This document shows, in pieces, positions 63,201-64,000 of a DNA stretch of 64,000 nt. Position 1 is the stretch's first letter. Every line of letters starts with the position of its first letter. A program made the translations under genes and the position numbers. This DNA comes from Fratercula arctica (Eukaryota; Chordata; Aves; Charadriiformes; Alcidae), in contig CANTUZ010000008.1 of NCBI GenBank assembly GCA_947846985.1, positions 5,106,306-5,170,305 of the forward strand, written 5' to 3'. The notes beneath the pieces were generated by a model. That model ran no database searches. It had not been told where the DNA came from and was given only the letters and a program-made list of their open reading frames with translations.

Positions 63201-64000
63201 TTGGCAAACGTTCTGGGTCTGCCTCTCTGAATTACGGTCAGAACACACATTTTTATACTAAAATACAATACATTATTTCGATATAAAAATAACTACCTAG
63301 TCCATAGTTTGCAGAAAATATGAAGGATGAGACAAATTAAAGAAATCCATATAGGTGGGTAAAGTGGCTTTCATAATATTGGCCGTGACTTAAAAACAAT
63401 ATTTCAGACAGTTTAAATGACAGAAGGATATCGGCTGGATTGGAATTTAACTACCTGCTTATGTGTGTGCTGAGATGCAAAGAAACAAAAGTCTTTGGTG
63501 CTTCTGTTTTTGAATGAAGTTGTCTGGCCACTGGGTGTCATCCTTGATTCAGATGACAGCCAAAGACTTTTTAGCTACAACATAAAACCTGCAACTTCCA
63601 GAGCAGTTAAATTCCACTCTATTTGATTGTACAACATACAGCAAATTGCTCTGCATTTAAATCAGCTATAAAATTGAATACTTTGACATAGACAAATTCT
63701 CCTTTGTCTCACTGCCTTATTTGGAGACCTGAAATGGCTGGTTGATGCGGAAAAGAAAGAAAAGTAATGCAACTGGGGCATATTAACTACAAACAATTTG
63801 ATGAGTGATTAGCAAATCTCAGGAAATATGAAATAACTAGGATTAAATAATGCAAAGGGTCTATATGCAGAAAGTTTGGAATTATATCCTTAATTGGGCC
63901 CCAGGCTGAAAAAGCCTATTTCGTATAGGCAATTGTACTTAAGATATTCAGTATCCAGATTCAGTACACAAGTTAATGACTATGTATGAAGAAGCTGGTT

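Larger units (their letters stand above)
48477..64000 (-). other. KYNU: KYNU intron (partial, extends beyond window)
   Basis: This is 15.5 kb of AT-rich DNA upstream of the most 5' KYNU exon seen. I searched the minus strand for the preceding kynureninase segments (the PLP-lysine block and the glycine-rich loop after it) and found none, so this is read as one long intron. Contents: A-rich low complexity at 49076-49160, a poly-C tract at 50569-50581, a poly-A tract at 52282-52305, an unidentified decayed coding-like stretch (55874-56590) and two short hairpins. A separate gene on either strand was not recognised. Confidence 0.65.

Noticed and set aside
1..64000. Bacterial-style systems, CRISPR arrays, operons, tRNA or rRNA genes
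   Set aside because: Spliced exons, CR1 LINEs and long AT-rich introns show vertebrate nuclear DNA. No array of spaced repeats and no cloverleaf-like gene was seen.

Overview
The window reads as AT-rich vertebrate nuclear DNA, most likely from a bird. Two things support this: CR1-type LINE retrotransposons with the typical 3' end (ATTCTRTG-like octamers), and generally sparse interspersed repeats. A crocodilian or turtle cannot be excluded from sequence alone. Coding sequence is rare; only five exons can be supported, all on the minus strand and belonging to two genes.

Right part (about 38.2-64 kb): the 3' portion of KYNU (kynureninase). Four consecutive coding exons lie at 48424-48476, 46854-46939, 43117-43347 and 38550-38702 (transcription right to left). 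Each has GT/AG splice sites, the splice phases agree, and together they encode the C-terminal ~174 residues plus the stop. The 15.5 kb from 48477 to the right edge is read as KYNU intron; I found no further upstream exon there.

Left part: the exon at 6580-6759 carries the start codon and first 55 residues of ARHGAP15, a Rac GTPase-activating protein of leukocytes. The remaining ARHGAP15 exons must lie beyond the left edge, because the first 6.6 kb show only intron-like sequence. KYNU followed by ARHGAP15 on the same strand matches the gene order I know from human chromosome 2.

Middle (6.8-38 kb): KYNU-ARHGAP15 intergenic DNA plus, probably, the ARHGAP15 promoter, noncoding first exon and first intron. 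The best promoter candidate is a small CpG-rich block at about 16.86-17.16 kb with a GC box and a perfect E-box palindrome. A weaker candidate is an ETS:RUNX-like composite site at 23431-23442 with a possible splice donor about 180 bp downstream on the minus strand.

Mobile elements: two CR1 copies stand head to head inside the last KYNU intron (39085-39892 minus, 39893-41971 plus). The second keeps a 545-codon open reverse-transcriptase frame with a palm-domain defect. CR1 3'-end remnants lie at 44575-44757 and 8027-8155. Other structure includes two short hairpins (55181-55219, 57215-57262), several homopolymer tracts, and a degraded possibly coding-derived stretch at about 55.87-56.6 kb that I could not identify. 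No tRNA, rRNA, CRISPR array or complete new gene system was recognised.
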